From: Stenotrophomonas maltophilia
GTDB taxonomy: Bacteria > Pseudomonadota > Gammaproteobacteria > Xanthomonadales > Xanthomonadaceae
DNA: 64,000 nucleotides
Reading direction: 5' to 3'
Assembly (NCBI RefSeq): GCF_900186865.1
Contig: NZ_LT906480.1
Location: 390,001 to 454,000, forward strand
In this document: piece after piece, positions 54,686-63,283 of the stretch
Position numbering within the stretch: position 1 is the stretch's first letter
How the letters are laid out: each line of letters starts with the position of its first letter
Made by a program: the position numbers and the translations under genes
The notes under the pieces: model-generated
The model's input: only the letters and a program-made list of their open reading frames with translations
The model's database searches: none
Told to the model about the DNA's origin: nothing

Positions 54686-56050
54686 ATGAGCGCCTCTTTG
54701 GTTTCGCCTGATGTGATCCGCCGCCTGTTCGCACAGGCCATGTCCCGCATGTACCGCACCGAAGTGCCGCTGTACGGCACGCTGGTGGAACTGGTGGAGC
54801 GGATCAACGCGCAGGTGCTGGAGCAGGATCCGGCGCTGGCCGCGCAGCTGCAGCGCAACGACGAGCGCGCACGCCTGGATGAAGAGCGCCACGGCGCGAT
54901 CCGCGTCGGCACCGTGCAGGAACTGGCCACGCTGCGCCGCCTGTTCGCCGTGATGGGCATGTACCCGGTCGGCTACTACGACCTGTCGGTCGCGGGCGTG
55001 CCGGTGCATTCCACCGCGTTCCGCCCGCTCACCGGCGCGGCGCTGGCGCAGAATCCGTTCCGCGTGTTCACCTCGCTGCTGCGCCTGGAGCTGATCGAAG
55101 ACGAAGCGCTGCGTGCCGAATCGGCGAAAATCCTTGCGCGCCGCCGCATCTTCACCGACGGCGCGCTGGCGCTGATCGACCAGGCCGAGCGTGACGGTGG
55201 CCTGGCGCAGGCCGATGCCGAGCGCTTCGTCGAGGAAGCACTGGAAACCTTCCGCTGGCACGGCGATGCCACGGTCGACCTGCCGACCTACCACGCGCTG
55301 CACAACGCGCACCGCCTGGTGGCCGACGTGGTCAGTTTCCGTGGCCCGCACATCAATCACCTGACACCGCGCACGCTGGACATCGACGCTGCGCAGGCGG
55401 CGATGATCGAACACGGCATGGCGGCCAAGGCGGTGATCGAGGGCCCGCCGCGCCGCGCCTGCCCGATCCTGCTGCGCCAGACCAGCTTCAAGGCACTGGA
55501 AGAGGCCGTGCATTTCCCGGGCGGCGAAGGCGGCGATGCCGGCACCCATACCGCGCGCTTCGGCGAGATCGAACAGCGCGGCCTTGCGCTTACCCCGAAG
55601 GGCCGCGCGCTGTACGACCAGCTGTTGTCCCAGGCCCGCGATGCCGGTGGCGAAGGCAGCACCGGCGGCGACTACGGCCAGCGCCTGCAGGCGGTGTTCG
55701 CCAGCTTCCCGGATGACCATGACACGCTGCGCCAGGAAGGACTGGGCTATTACCGCTACCAGCTGACCGACGCCGGCCGTGCCGCGCCCGAGCGCGTGGC
55801 GGATCTGCCGGCTGAAGTGCTCGTGGCCGCCGGCCTGGCCACGGCCGACCCGATCGTCTATGAGGATTTCCTGCCGGTCAGTGCCGCGGGCATCTTCCAG
55901 TCGAACCTGGGTGGTGAAGAACAGCGCGCCTATGCCGCACATGCCAACCGCGAGGCCTTTGAGCAGGCGCTGGGCGTGGCGGTGAATGACGAGTTCGAGA
56001 TCTACGAGCGGCTGCAGGCCGAATCGCTAGCGAGCCTGCGCATCGCGTGA
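54686..56050 (+). CDS. hglS: 2-oxoadipate dioxygenase/decarboxylase (HglS, DUF1338)
   Basis: 454 aa with start ATG 54686. The VOC-fold metal site matches the HglS family: His69 with Arg73 four residues later (RHGAIRVG), His225 (PHINHLTP) and Glu294 (RFGEIEQRG). HglS converts 2-oxoadipate to D-2-hydroxyglutarate in the D-lysine/pipecolate route. No other lysine-catabolic gene is in the window, so pathway context is absent. Confidence 0.9.
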   Translation: MSASLVSPDVIRRLFAQAMSRMYRTEVPLYGTLVELVERINAQVLEQDPALAAQLQRNDERARLDEERHGAIRVGTVQELATLRRLFAVMGMYPVGYYDLSVAGVPVHSTAFRPLTGAALAQNPFRVFTSLLRLELIEDEALRAESAKILARRRIFTDGALALIDQAERDGGLAQADAERFVEEALETFRWHGDATVDLPTYHALHNAHRLVADVVSFRGPHINHLTPRTLDIDAAQAAMIEHGMAAKAVIEGPPRRACPILLRQTSFKALEEAVHFPGGEGGDAGTHTARFGEIEQRGLALTPKGRALYDQLLSQARDAGGEGSTGGDYGQRLQAVFASFPDDHDTLRQEGLGYYRYQLTDAGRAAPERVADLPAEVLVAAGLATADPIVYEDFLPVSAAGIFQSNLGGEEQRAYAAHANREAFEQALGVAVNDEFEIYERLQAESLASLRIA

Positions 56051-56052
56051 AG

Positions 56053-56106
56053 GTAGAGCCGGCCGCTGGCCGGCTGTTGGGGAAGCCGGCCAGCGGCCGG
56101 CACTAC
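56053..56106. repeat. SMAG REP inverted pair
   Basis: GTAGAGCCGGCCGCTGGCC from 56053, three bases after the hglS stop, and inverted copy 56084-56106. Confidence 0.85.
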
Positions 56107-56120
56107 CCGATTCCGTAGCT

Positions 56121-56214
56121 GGGGTCAGAGCCCTTTCCTGTGGAAAGGGATCCGACCCCGACGTTGCGCATGATCGGGGTCAGATCCCCTTTTGGTAGAA
56201 AAGGGCTCTGACCC
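56121..56214. repeat. Two GGGGTCAGAGCCC palindromes in opposite orientation
   Basis: GGGGTCAGAGCCCTTTCC facing GGAAAGGGATCCGACCCC (56121-56159), and GGGGTCAGATCCCCTTTT facing AAAAGGGCTCTGACCCC (56175-56214). The second is the reversed form of the first. It belongs with 28682-28720. Confidence 0.85.
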
Positions 56215-56223
56215 CCAACGCAA

Positions 56224-57738
56224 TCAGCCCTTCATCGTTCCGGTATCCAGCCAACGCTGGTGCCACGACAGCGCTTCCGGCAGCAGGTGCGGGGTGTGCT
56301 TGCCGTAGCTCTCGCGGCTGGCGCGGTCGAAGTAATCCTGCAGCTGCGGACGGAAATCCGGATGCGCGCAGTTGTCGATCAGCACCTGCGCGCGCTTGCG
56401 CGGGGTCAGGCCACGCAGGTCGGCCAGGCCCTGTTCGGTGACGATCACCGACACGTCGTGCTCGGTGTGGTCGACATGGCTGGCCATCGGCACGATCGCC
56501 GAAATGGTGCCGTTCTTCGCGGTGGACGGGCTCAGGAACGCCGACAGGAAACCGTTGCGGGCGAAGTCGCCGGAACCGCCGATGCCGTTCATGATCCGCG
56601 TGCCCATCACGTGCGTCGAATTGACGTTGCCGTAGATGTCCACCTCGATCATGCCGTTCATGCCGATGCAGCCCAGGCGGCGCACCAGTTCCGGATGGTT
56701 GGAGATTTCCTGCGTGCGCATGATGATGCGCTCGCGGTAGAAATCGATGTTCTCCTTGAACGTCTCGTTGGCCTGCGGGCTCAGCGCGAAACCCGTGCAC
56801 GAGGCATAGCTCAGCACGCCGTCGCGCAGCAGGTCGAGCATGCCGTCCTGGATCACTTCGGTGAACGCGGCCAGGTCGCGGAAACCGCTCTTGGCCAGGC
56901 CGGCCAGCACCGCGTTGGGAATGTTGCCCACGCCCGACTGCAGCGGCAGCAGGTTCGGCGGCAGGCGGCCCTTCTTCACCTCATGCTTGAGGAACTCGAT
57001 CAGGTGCGAGGCGATCTGTTCGCTGGTCGCATCGATCGGGCTGAACGGGCTGTTGCGGTCCGGGCCGTTGGTGCGTACCACGGCCACGATCTTGTCCGGG
57101 TCGCAGCGCAGCGCGGTGTCGCCGATGCGGTCGTTGGCGTTCACCAGCGGAATCGGTTTGCGGTGCGGCGGCAGCGCGGTGCCGTAGTAGATGTCATGCA
57201 TGCCGTCGACGCCGGCCGGCTGCCATTCGTTGACCTCGACGATCACCTTCTTCGCCAGGTCCAGCCAGGTCTTGTTGTTGCCGACCGAGGTGGAGGGCAC
57301 CAGCGAGCCATCCTCGCGGATGGCCGAGACTTCGATCACGGCGGTATCGATCTCGCCGTAGAAGCCGAACCACACGTGCTGGGCAACGTGGCTGAGGTGG
57401 ATGTCGATGTAATCCAGCTTGCCCTCGTTGATGCGGTTGCGCGCATCCGGGTCGCTCTGGAACGGCATGCGCATGGCGATGCCATCGGCCTTGGCCAGCG
57501 CGCCATCGAGTTCCGGCGCGGTGGAGGCGCCGGTCATCAGCTTGATCTGGAAAGGGTTGCCCTGGGCATGCACCGCTTCAATGCGGCGGGCCAGTTCGAC
57601 GGGAACGGCCTTGGGATACCCGGAGCCGGTAAAGCCGCTCATGGCCACGGTTTCACCGGGCTGGATCAGCGCGGCTGCGGCCTCTGCGGAGACCACGCGG
57701 TCACGGAGACGCGCGTTGGCGATGCGATCAACAGACAT
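56224..57738 (-). CDS. Succinyl-CoA:acetate CoA-transferase / acetyl-CoA hydrolase family
   Basis: 504 aa of class I CoA-transferase fold in one chain. Features are the N-terminal TVAMSGFTGSGYPKAVP, oxyanion loop LQSGVGNIPNAVLAGL, the conserved Glu in AAFTEVIQDG, and C-terminal IVTEQGLADLRGLTPRKRA. Length and motifs match AarC/SucCoA-transferase rather than the two-subunit enzymes. It would move CoA between succinate and acetate, handling acetate overflow or growth. Confidence 0.92.
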   Translation of the reverse strand: MSVDRIANARLRDRVVSAEAAAALIQPGETVAMSGFTGSGYPKAVPVELARRIEAVHAQGNPFQIKLMTGASTAPELDGALAKADGIAMRMPFQSDPDARNRINEGKLDYIDIHLSHVAQHVWFGFYGEIDTAVIEVSAIREDGSLVPSTSVGNNKTWLDLAKKVIVEVNEWQPAGVDGMHDIYYGTALPPHRKPIPLVNANDRIGDTALRCDPDKIVAVVRTNGPDRNSPFSPIDATSEQIASHLIEFLKHEVKKGRLPPNLLPLQSGVGNIPNAVLAGLAKSGFRDLAAFTEVIQDGMLDLLRDGVLSYASCTGFALSPQANETFKENIDFYRERIIMRTQEISNHPELVRRLGCIGMNGMIEVDIYGNVNSTHVMGTRIMNGIGGSGDFARNGFLSAFLSPSTAKNGTISAIVPMASHVDHTEHDVSVIVTEQGLADLRGLTPRKRAQVLIDNCAHPDFRPQLQDYFDRASRESYGKHTPHLLPEALSWHQRWLDTGTMKG

Positions 57739-57928
57739 GACGACACGTGTTGCTGGGGGGAATTCCGATTATCGGCCATCCTCATCCGTACGGGGGGTTC
57801 TACCTTCGTGGAATGGCTTTTCCCCAGGGGCTCACCCAAACCCGTCGGTTTTGTTTTGCAGTGCAGCGTGCAAAGTGCTTTCGCAGCCCGCACGATGGCC
57901 CTGCATCCCGACGTGGGGGAGGGAGCAG
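57739..57928 (+). ncRNA. Possible small RNA ending at the 57929 terminator
   Basis: No reading frame is convincing here. The plus strand contains a hairpin TTTGCA-N8-TGCAAA (57855-57874) and leads into a strong terminator. The nearest plus-strand gene upstream ends 1.7 kb away and the gene between is leftward. A short independent transcript would explain the terminator. The 5' end cannot be placed. Confidence 0.3.
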
Positions 57929-57964
57929 AGCCCGCTGGCAGTTCGCTGCAAGCGGGCTTTTTTA
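57929..57964 (+). terminator. Rho-independent terminator with no upstream gene
   Basis: Stem AGCCCGCT/AGCGGGCT with an inner CAG/CTG and loop TTCG, then six T. Confidence 0.85.
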
Positions 57965-58004
57965 TTGCCTGTCGCCCAGTATGAATACGCGGCCTCCATT
58001 GTTG

Positions 58005-58119
58005 GTAATGCCGGCCGCTAACCGGCAGATCCGTTGACTTGGTAGTGCCGGCCGCTGGCCGGCAGATCCGATGATGCTGCCGAAGGTTACCGGGGTTGCC
58101 GGCCAGCGGCCGGCACTAC
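58005..58119. repeat. Three SMAG REPs before glnE
   Basis: Two direct copies (58005-58027 with GTAA head, 58042-58064 with GTAG head) and one inverted copy (58097-58119), all with TGCCGGCC-type arms. Confidence 0.85.
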
Positions 58120-58159
58120 CGGGTCCGTTGCGTCCCGACCGGGTCGATACAATCAGCCC

Positions 58160-60955
58160 ATGACCCTCGCCCCCGCTGATCTGCCCGCCTCCCTGCAGCC
58201 TCTTGTCGACCGCGCCCTGGCGCGCCTGGCCCAGGTCCTGCCCGAGCCCATCCCGGCCGACCTGCTGCCGTTGCTGACCCGGCTGGCGGTGGCCAGCGAC
58301 TTCGCGCTGGACACCCTGGTGCGTCAACCCGCGCTGCTGGCGCAGCTGGCCACGCCCGGCTGCCCGCCGATCCCGGCGCCGGTGCTCGACCCACTGCAGC
58401 CCAGCGACTGGCCGGCACAGCTGCGGCGCTGGCGTGCGGCGATGTCCACACGGCTGATCTGGCGCGACCTTGCCGGGCTGGACGACGTGGCGCAGACCCT
58501 GGCCGGCGCCACCACCTTGGCCGAAGACTGCCTGCGGCTGGCGCTGGAGGCCCTGCAGCAGGAATTCGCCCAGCGCCATGGCGTCATCGCCGATGACCAA
58601 GGCACGCCGCAGCAGCTGGTCGTGTTCGGCCTCGGCAAGCTGGGCGGCGGCGAGCTCAACTTCAGTTCCGATATCGATCTGGTCTACGCCTATCCGCACG
58701 GCGGCGAATCCGATGGCCCGCGCGCGCTGGCCGCCGAAGAGTACTTCGCCCGCCTCGGCCAGCGCCTGGCCAAGCTGCTGGACGAAACCACCGTCGATGG
58801 CTTCAGCCACCGTGTCGACCTGCGCCTGCGCCCATTCGGCAGCGCCGGCCGCGTCGCGCTGTCGTTCGCGGCGATGGACCAGTATTTCCAGCGCGAAGGC
58901 CGCGACTGGGAACGCTACGCGTGGCTGAAGGCGCGCGCGGTAGCCGGCGATATCGCCGCCGGTGAAGCGTGGCTGCAGACCCTGCGCCCGTTCGTGTACC
59001 GCCGCTACCTCGATTTCACCGCGCTCGATGGCCTGCGCGAAATGAAGGCGGCGATCACCGCCGAGGTCGCGCGCCGCGAGTTGCACGAGGACATCAAGCG
59101 TGGCGCCGGTGGCATCCGCGAAATCGAATTCCTGTGCCAGGCGTTGCAGCTGATCCGCGGTGGCCGTGAACCGGCACTGCGCGAGCGTCGCCTGCTGGTG
59201 GCGCTGGATGCACTGGTCGCCGCCGGACAGATCGCGCCCGAGGATGGCAGTGCACTGCGCGAGGCTTACCTGTTCCTGCGCCGGCTGGAGAACCGCCTGC
59301 AGATGCTGCGCGACGCGCAGACCCACGTACTGCCCAGCGACGCGCTGGACCGCGAGCGCATCGCCGTCGGCCTCGGCTATGCGGACTGGGACGTGCTGCG
59401 CGCGGCGTTGGCCGAACAGCAGCAGCGGGTCAGTACTGAATTCGCCGCGCTGCTGGCGCCGCGCAAGGGCCAGGCCGCGCCCGACGCGCTGGCCAACTAC
59501 TGGCGCAGCCTGCCCGAAGGCAGCAACGCACCACTGCTGGCTGAAGCCGGGTTCCTCGATGCCAACGGCGCTGACCAGTCGCTGCGCGATTTCGCCCAGG
59601 GCACCGGCGTGAAGTCCTTGTCCGATGCGGCGCGTGCGCGGCTGGATCGCGTGCTGCCGGCACTGCTGCATGCGGCCACGCGCTCGCCACAACCCGACGC
59701 CGCGCTCAAGCGTGTGCTTGGCCTGCTGCAGGCGGTGCTGCGACGGACCAGCTATCTCGCGCTGCTGGACGAGCAGCCCAGTGCGCTGGCGCGGCTGGTG
59801 GATGTGCTGGCGCGCAGCGCGCTGCTGGCCGAGCGCCTGGCGGCGTATCCGCTGCTGTTGGACGAACTGCTGGACGTACGCGTGTCCGGGCCGATGCCGG
59901 ATGCCGCCGGCATGCTGGCCGAGTGCCAGCAGGTGTTGGCGGTGGAGGATCCCGAATCCGCGCTGCGCTGGCTCAACGAGACGCGGCTGGCGCTCAGCTT
60001 CCGCATGGCGATGGCCACGCTGGATGGCCGCCAGGGCGCGGTGGACAGCACCCGGCAACTGGCCGAGCTGGCGCAGGCGGTGGTGGTCACCGTGCTGGCG
60101 ATGGCCGAAGCGGACATGCATGCCGCACACGGCGGAATTCCCGGCGGACGTTTCGCGATCATCGGCTACGGCAGCCTGGGTGGGCTTGAACTGGGCTTCG
60201 GTTCCGATCTGGACCTGGTATTCCTGCATGACAACCCGGCCGGCGTGGATGCCAGTGATGGCGCGCGCCCGCTGGAGCCGGGCCGCTGGTATGCACGCCT
60301 GGCGCAGAAAGTGATGGCCCTGCTCGGCGCGGTTACCGCCGCCGGCCGCCTGTACGACATCGATGTGCGCCTGCGCCCGGACGGTGGCAAGGGTTCGCTG
60401 GTGTCTTCGCTGGCCAGCTACACCGAATACCAGCGCGAACGCGCATGGACCTGGGAACACCAAGCCCTGGTGCGCGCACGCGGCGTGGCCGGCGATGCGA
60501 GCTTGCTGGCCGACTTCGAGCAGGTGCGTGCACAAACGCTTGGGCGTGAGCGCGACACGGGTGTGCTGTATGCGGACGTGCTGAAGATGCGCGGCCGCAT
60601 GCGCACCGAACTGGACCGCAGCGATGCCGCACGACTGGACCTGAAGCAGGGTGCCGGCGGCGTGGTGGACCTGGAGTTCCTGCTGCAGACCGGCGTGCTG
60701 GCGCGCAGTGCGCAGCATGCGGTGCTGCTGCAGCCGCGCGATACACCGTCGTTGATCGATGCGTTGGCGGTGGCCGGTTTCCTTCCCGATGCCACCGCGC
60801 ATGCACTGCATGGGGCACATGCCACGCTGCTGGACGTAGGCCTGGCCTGCACGCTGGACCGGCGCCCGCGGTTGGCGCCGACCACGCCTGCGATTGAAGA
60901 GGCGTGTGCCGCGATTACGGCAGCGTGCAGAGCCGCGGAGCTGCCGTTCGCCTGA
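58160..60955 (+). CDS. glnE: Glutamine synthetase adenylyltransferase/deadenylylase
   Basis: 931 aa. Two nucleotidyltransferase modules are visible: the N-terminal deadenylylase ([20 protein letters not shown], about 155-175) and the C-terminal adenylylase ([20 protein letters not shown], about 670-690), each followed by a GlnD-like helical domain ([30 protein letters not shown]). It modifies glutamine synthetase in response to nitrogen state. Confidence 0.97.
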   Translation: MTLAPADLPASLQPLVDRALARLAQVLPEPIPADLLPLLTRLAVASDFALDTLVRQPALLAQLATPGCPPIPAPVLDPLQPSDWPAQLRRWRAAMSTRLIWRDLAGLDDVAQTLAGATTLAEDCLRLALEALQQEFAQRHGVIADDQGTPQQLVVFGLGKLGGGELNFSSDIDLVYAYPHGGESDGPRALAAEEYFARLGQRLAKLLDETTVDGFSHRVDLRLRPFGSAGRVALSFAAMDQYFQREGRDWERYAWLKARAVAGDIAAGEAWLQTLRPFVYRRYLDFTALDGLREMKAAITAEVARRELHEDIKRGAGGIREIEFLCQALQLIRGGREPALRERRLLVALDALVAAGQIAPEDGSALREAYLFLRRLENRLQMLRDAQTHVLPSDALDRERIAVGLGYADWDVLRAALAEQQQRVSTEFAALLAPRKGQAAPDALANYWRSLPEGSNAPLLAEAGFLDANGADQSLRDFAQGTGVKSLSDAARARLDRVLPALLHAATRSPQPDAALKRVLGLLQAVLRRTSYLALLDEQPSALARLVDVLARSALLAERLAAYPLLLDELLDVRVSGPMPDAAGMLAECQQVLAVEDPESALRWLNETRLALSFRMAMATLDGRQGAVDSTRQLAELAQAVVVTVLAMAEADMHAAHGGIPGGRFAIIGYGSLGGLELGFGSDLDLVFLHDNPAGVDASDGARPLEPGRWYARLAQKVMALLGAVTAAGRLYDIDVRLRPDGGKGSLVSSLASYTEYQRERAWTWEHQALVRARGVAGDASLLADFEQVRAQTLGRERDTGVLYADVLKMRGRMRTELDRSDAARLDLKQGAGGVVDLEFLLQTGVLARSAQHAVLLQPRDTPSLIDALAVAGFLPDATAHALHGAHATLLDVGLACTLDRRPRLAPTTPAIEEACAAITAACRAAELPFA

Positions 60956-60979
60956 GCGGGGGCAAATGCTGCAACCACT

Positions 60980-61585
60980 TTGGGTGGGTGCGGACCGTTG
61001 GTCGGCACCCACCGGATCAATGGCCCTGAGATGGCCCGCTTCTGGTAGGTGCCGACCGTTGGTCGGCACAATCTGTCGGCAGCGATGAGTTCTGCAGGGC
61101 GTGCCGACCCACGGTCGGCACCCACCGGATCAATGGCCCTGCGATGCCTGCTTCTGGTAGGTGCCGACCGTTGGTCGGCACAATCTGTCGGCAGCGATGA
61201 GTTCTGCAGGGCGTGCCGACCCACGGTCGGCACCCACCGAATCAATGGCCCTGCGATGCCCGCTCCTGGTAGGTGCCGACCGTTGGTCGGCACAATCTGT
61301 CGGCAGCGATGAGTTCTGCAGGGCGTGCCGACCAACGGTCGGCACCCACCGAATCAATGGCCCTGCGATGCCCGCTCCTGGCAGGTGCCGACCGTTGGTC
61401 GGCACAATCTGTCGGCAGCAATGAGTTCTGCAGGGCGTGCCGACCAACGGTCGGCACCCACCGAATCAATGGCCCTGCGATGCCCGCTCCTGGCAGGTGC
61501 CGACCGTTGGTCGGCACAATCTGTCGGCAGCGATGAGTTCTGCAGGGCGCGCCGACCAACGGTCGGCACCTACCAAAGCATGTGC
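60980..61585. repeat. 112-bp tandem array of paired REP elements
   Basis: Five units start at 61045, 61157, 61269, 61381 and 61493, exactly 112 bp apart, with a partial unit before. Each holds a GTAG(or GCAG)-headed palindrome GTGCCGACCGTTGGTCGGCA, a linker with CAATCTGTCGGCAGC, an opposite palindrome around CCGACC/GGTCGG, and a linker with CAATGGCCCTGCGATG. Units differ by a few bases. It is a REP doublet amplified head to tail. It lies between glnE and a convergent gene. Confidence 0.93.
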
Positions 61586-61587
61586 GG

Positions 61588-62148
61588 TCAGCTGGTGGCC
61601 CGCAGCGGCGCCATCTTCCACAACAACGCGCGGAACGGGGCCAGCAGGCACACGCCGATCGCCAGCTTCACCGCCAGGTCGCCCGCTGCCCAGCTCACCC
61701 ACGGCAGGGCGGAACCGGCAAACGCGATCGACCAGAAAATGGTGGTATCCACCGTCGCGCTGCAGGTGGTGGCCACCATCGGTGCGCGCCACCAGCTGCC
61801 ACGACGCAGGCGGTCGAACACGGTGATGTCCAGCAGCTGCGCCACGATGAAGGCCGAGCACGAGGCAATGGCGATGCGCGGCGTGGCCACCCACACCGAC
61901 AACACCACCGCCACCAGGAAGCCGATCCACGCCACGCGGCGCGCCGGGCCCGGGCCGAAGCGGCGGTTGATCAGGTTGCTGACCAGGAACGCGACCGGAT
62001 AGCTGAAGGCACCCCAGGTCAGCCAGTCGTTGATCGGGTACTGCACCAGTACGTTGGACAGCAGCACCACCGCGCCCATCGCCAGTACCGCCAGCACCAG
62101 GGCGCGGGCGGTCAGCGGGGCAAAAAGAGGGGCAGGACGCACGGACAT
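61588..62148 (-). CDS. YhhQ/VUT-family queuosine-precursor transporter
   Basis: 186 aa from ATG 62148; a longer form from ATG 62181 is possible. Six membrane helices are predicted, with YPVAFLVSNLINRRFG, AFIVAQLLDITVFDRLR and ATVDTTIFWSIAF, the family's conserved helices. Members import the queuine precursor preQ0/preQ1 for tRNA modification. Substrate not proven here. Its 3' end touches the REP array. Confidence 0.88.
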   Translation of the reverse strand: MSVRPAPLFAPLTARALVLAVLAMGAVVLLSNVLVQYPINDWLTWGAFSYPVAFLVSNLINRRFGPGPARRVAWIGFLVAVVLSVWVATPRIAIASCSAFIVAQLLDITVFDRLRRGSWWRAPMVATTCSATVDTTIFWSIAFAGSALPWVSWAAGDLAVKLAIGVCLLAPFRALLWKMAPLRATS

Positions 62149-62224
62149 GGCGAGCCAGGGGGACAAAGGGCGATCGCCCATTATCCGCCCGGCCCGCGGC
62201 AAAGCCAAAACCGGTCGTTCAGCT

Positions 62225-62737
62225 TTACAGCGCTTCGCTCATCACATCGCCAGCGGCGTAGGCGGTGGGCACGTAAGCCAGTGCCTGGCCCTGCGCGCTT
62301 TTCACGGTCCAGCCGGCACCGGCTTCGGTGGGGTCGAAGTGCACCTGCTGGCCGACCACGAAGCCTGCAGCCTGGTCTTGATGCACGCGCGCCGGCCAGC
62401 GCAGGGTGGCGGTCTGATCGGCTTTGTCCGGCACCTGCAGCTGTACCTGGCGCTCGCCCTCCGGCGTGGTCTCCACCTTCTTCACCTCCATCGGCGGCAG
62501 CGGCACTGCCTTGGTGCGCGTGGCCCGGCCGTTGCGTTCGCTGGCCTTGAACGGCGCCTTGGACAGTTCGGACAAGCCCATCGAGGCCGCCAGTGGCAAC
62601 GACAGCACCACGAACGACGTCACGATCACGCTGGCCTCGCTGCTGTTCAACTGCGGCGCGGCGCCAGCATGGACAGTGGGCACCAGCAGCACCGAGAGCA
62701 GCAGGGCGGACGCGGGAATGCGCAGGCAACGGAACAT
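62225..62737 (-). CDS. Exported protein paired with DUF2145 gene, paralogue A
   Basis: 170 aa with start ATG 62737 behind AGGAGG. A signal peptide is followed by a hydrophobic segment (about 38-58). The C-terminal domain VGQQVHFDPTEAGAGWTVK matches the end of the next upstream gene product (VGQTVNFEPTGTDQGWQVK), so the two are paralogues. A small SH3-like beta domain is likely. Function unknown. Confidence 0.72.
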   Translation of the reverse strand: MFRCLRIPASALLLSVLLVPTVHAGAAPQLNSSEASVIVTSFVVLSLPLAASMGLSELSKAPFKASERNGRATRTKAVPLPPMEVKKVETTPEGERQVQLQVPDKADQTATLRWPARVHQDQAAGFVVGQQVHFDPTEAGAGWTVKSAQGQALAYVPTAYAAGDVMSEAL

Positions 62738-62769
62738 GGAGACCTCCTGGTCAACGTGGGGGCGGCGGC

Positions 62770-63264
62770 TCAGCGCCGGGTATCGAAGATGTCGCGCGGG
62801 CCGGTGGCCTCGGGCAGGTATTCCAGCGGGCGGCCCTGGTTGTCCTTCACCTGCCAGCCCTGGTCGGTGCCGGTCGGCTCGAAGTTCACGGTCTGGCCCA
62901 CGGTGAACTGCACGGCGGGATCGCCGGGGCGCTTCGGCCACTGCATCGACGCGGTGTTCTGCGGGTTGTTGGCATCACGCAGCAGTACTTCGCGGCGGCC
63001 GTCGACGGTGGTGGCGATGGCGCTCACCTGCATCTGCGGCAGCTTCACCGATGCGCCGTGGCCGGGCGGCAGCCCGGCATCCCGGGCTTCCTTGGCAGCG
63101 GCGGCGCGCGCGGAAGCAACCAGGGGCGCGGACATTTCCAGGCTCGGCCCCTGCGGACCCGGGTCCTGCAGGATGATGATGCGGCGTTCGGCATGGGCGG
63201 TGTTCGCGCCGAGCAGGCCGGCAATGATCACCATCGACATCAGGGAAACAGGCAGCGGACGCAT
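62770..63264 (-). CDS. Exported protein paired with DUF2145 gene, paralogue B
   Basis: 164 aa with start ATG 63264 behind AGGAGA. The signal peptide ends at TAHA. An Ala-rich helical middle precedes the same C-terminal domain as paralogue A. It sits 19 bp downstream of the DUF2145 gene and 32 bp upstream of paralogue A, so the three form one operon on the minus strand. Confidence 0.72.
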   Translation of the reverse strand: MRPLPVSLMSMVIIAGLLGANTAHAERRIIILQDPGPQGPSLEMSAPLVASARAAAAKEARDAGLPPGHGASVKLPQMQVSAIATTVDGRREVLLRDANNPQNTASMQWPKRPGDPAVQFTVGQTVNFEPTGTDQGWQVKDNQGRPLEYLPEATGPRDIFDTRR

Positions 63265-63283
63265 GTCGTTCTCCTCGCGGGAT

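Noticed and set aside
57962..61069. Long minus-strand open frame opposite glnE
   Set aside because: Antisense shadow of GlnE; composition is biased and no motif is visible.
60980..61585. CRISPR array
   Set aside because: The period is constant at 112 bp and the whole unit is repeated. There are no unique spacers and no cas genes. It is a tandem REP-doublet array.
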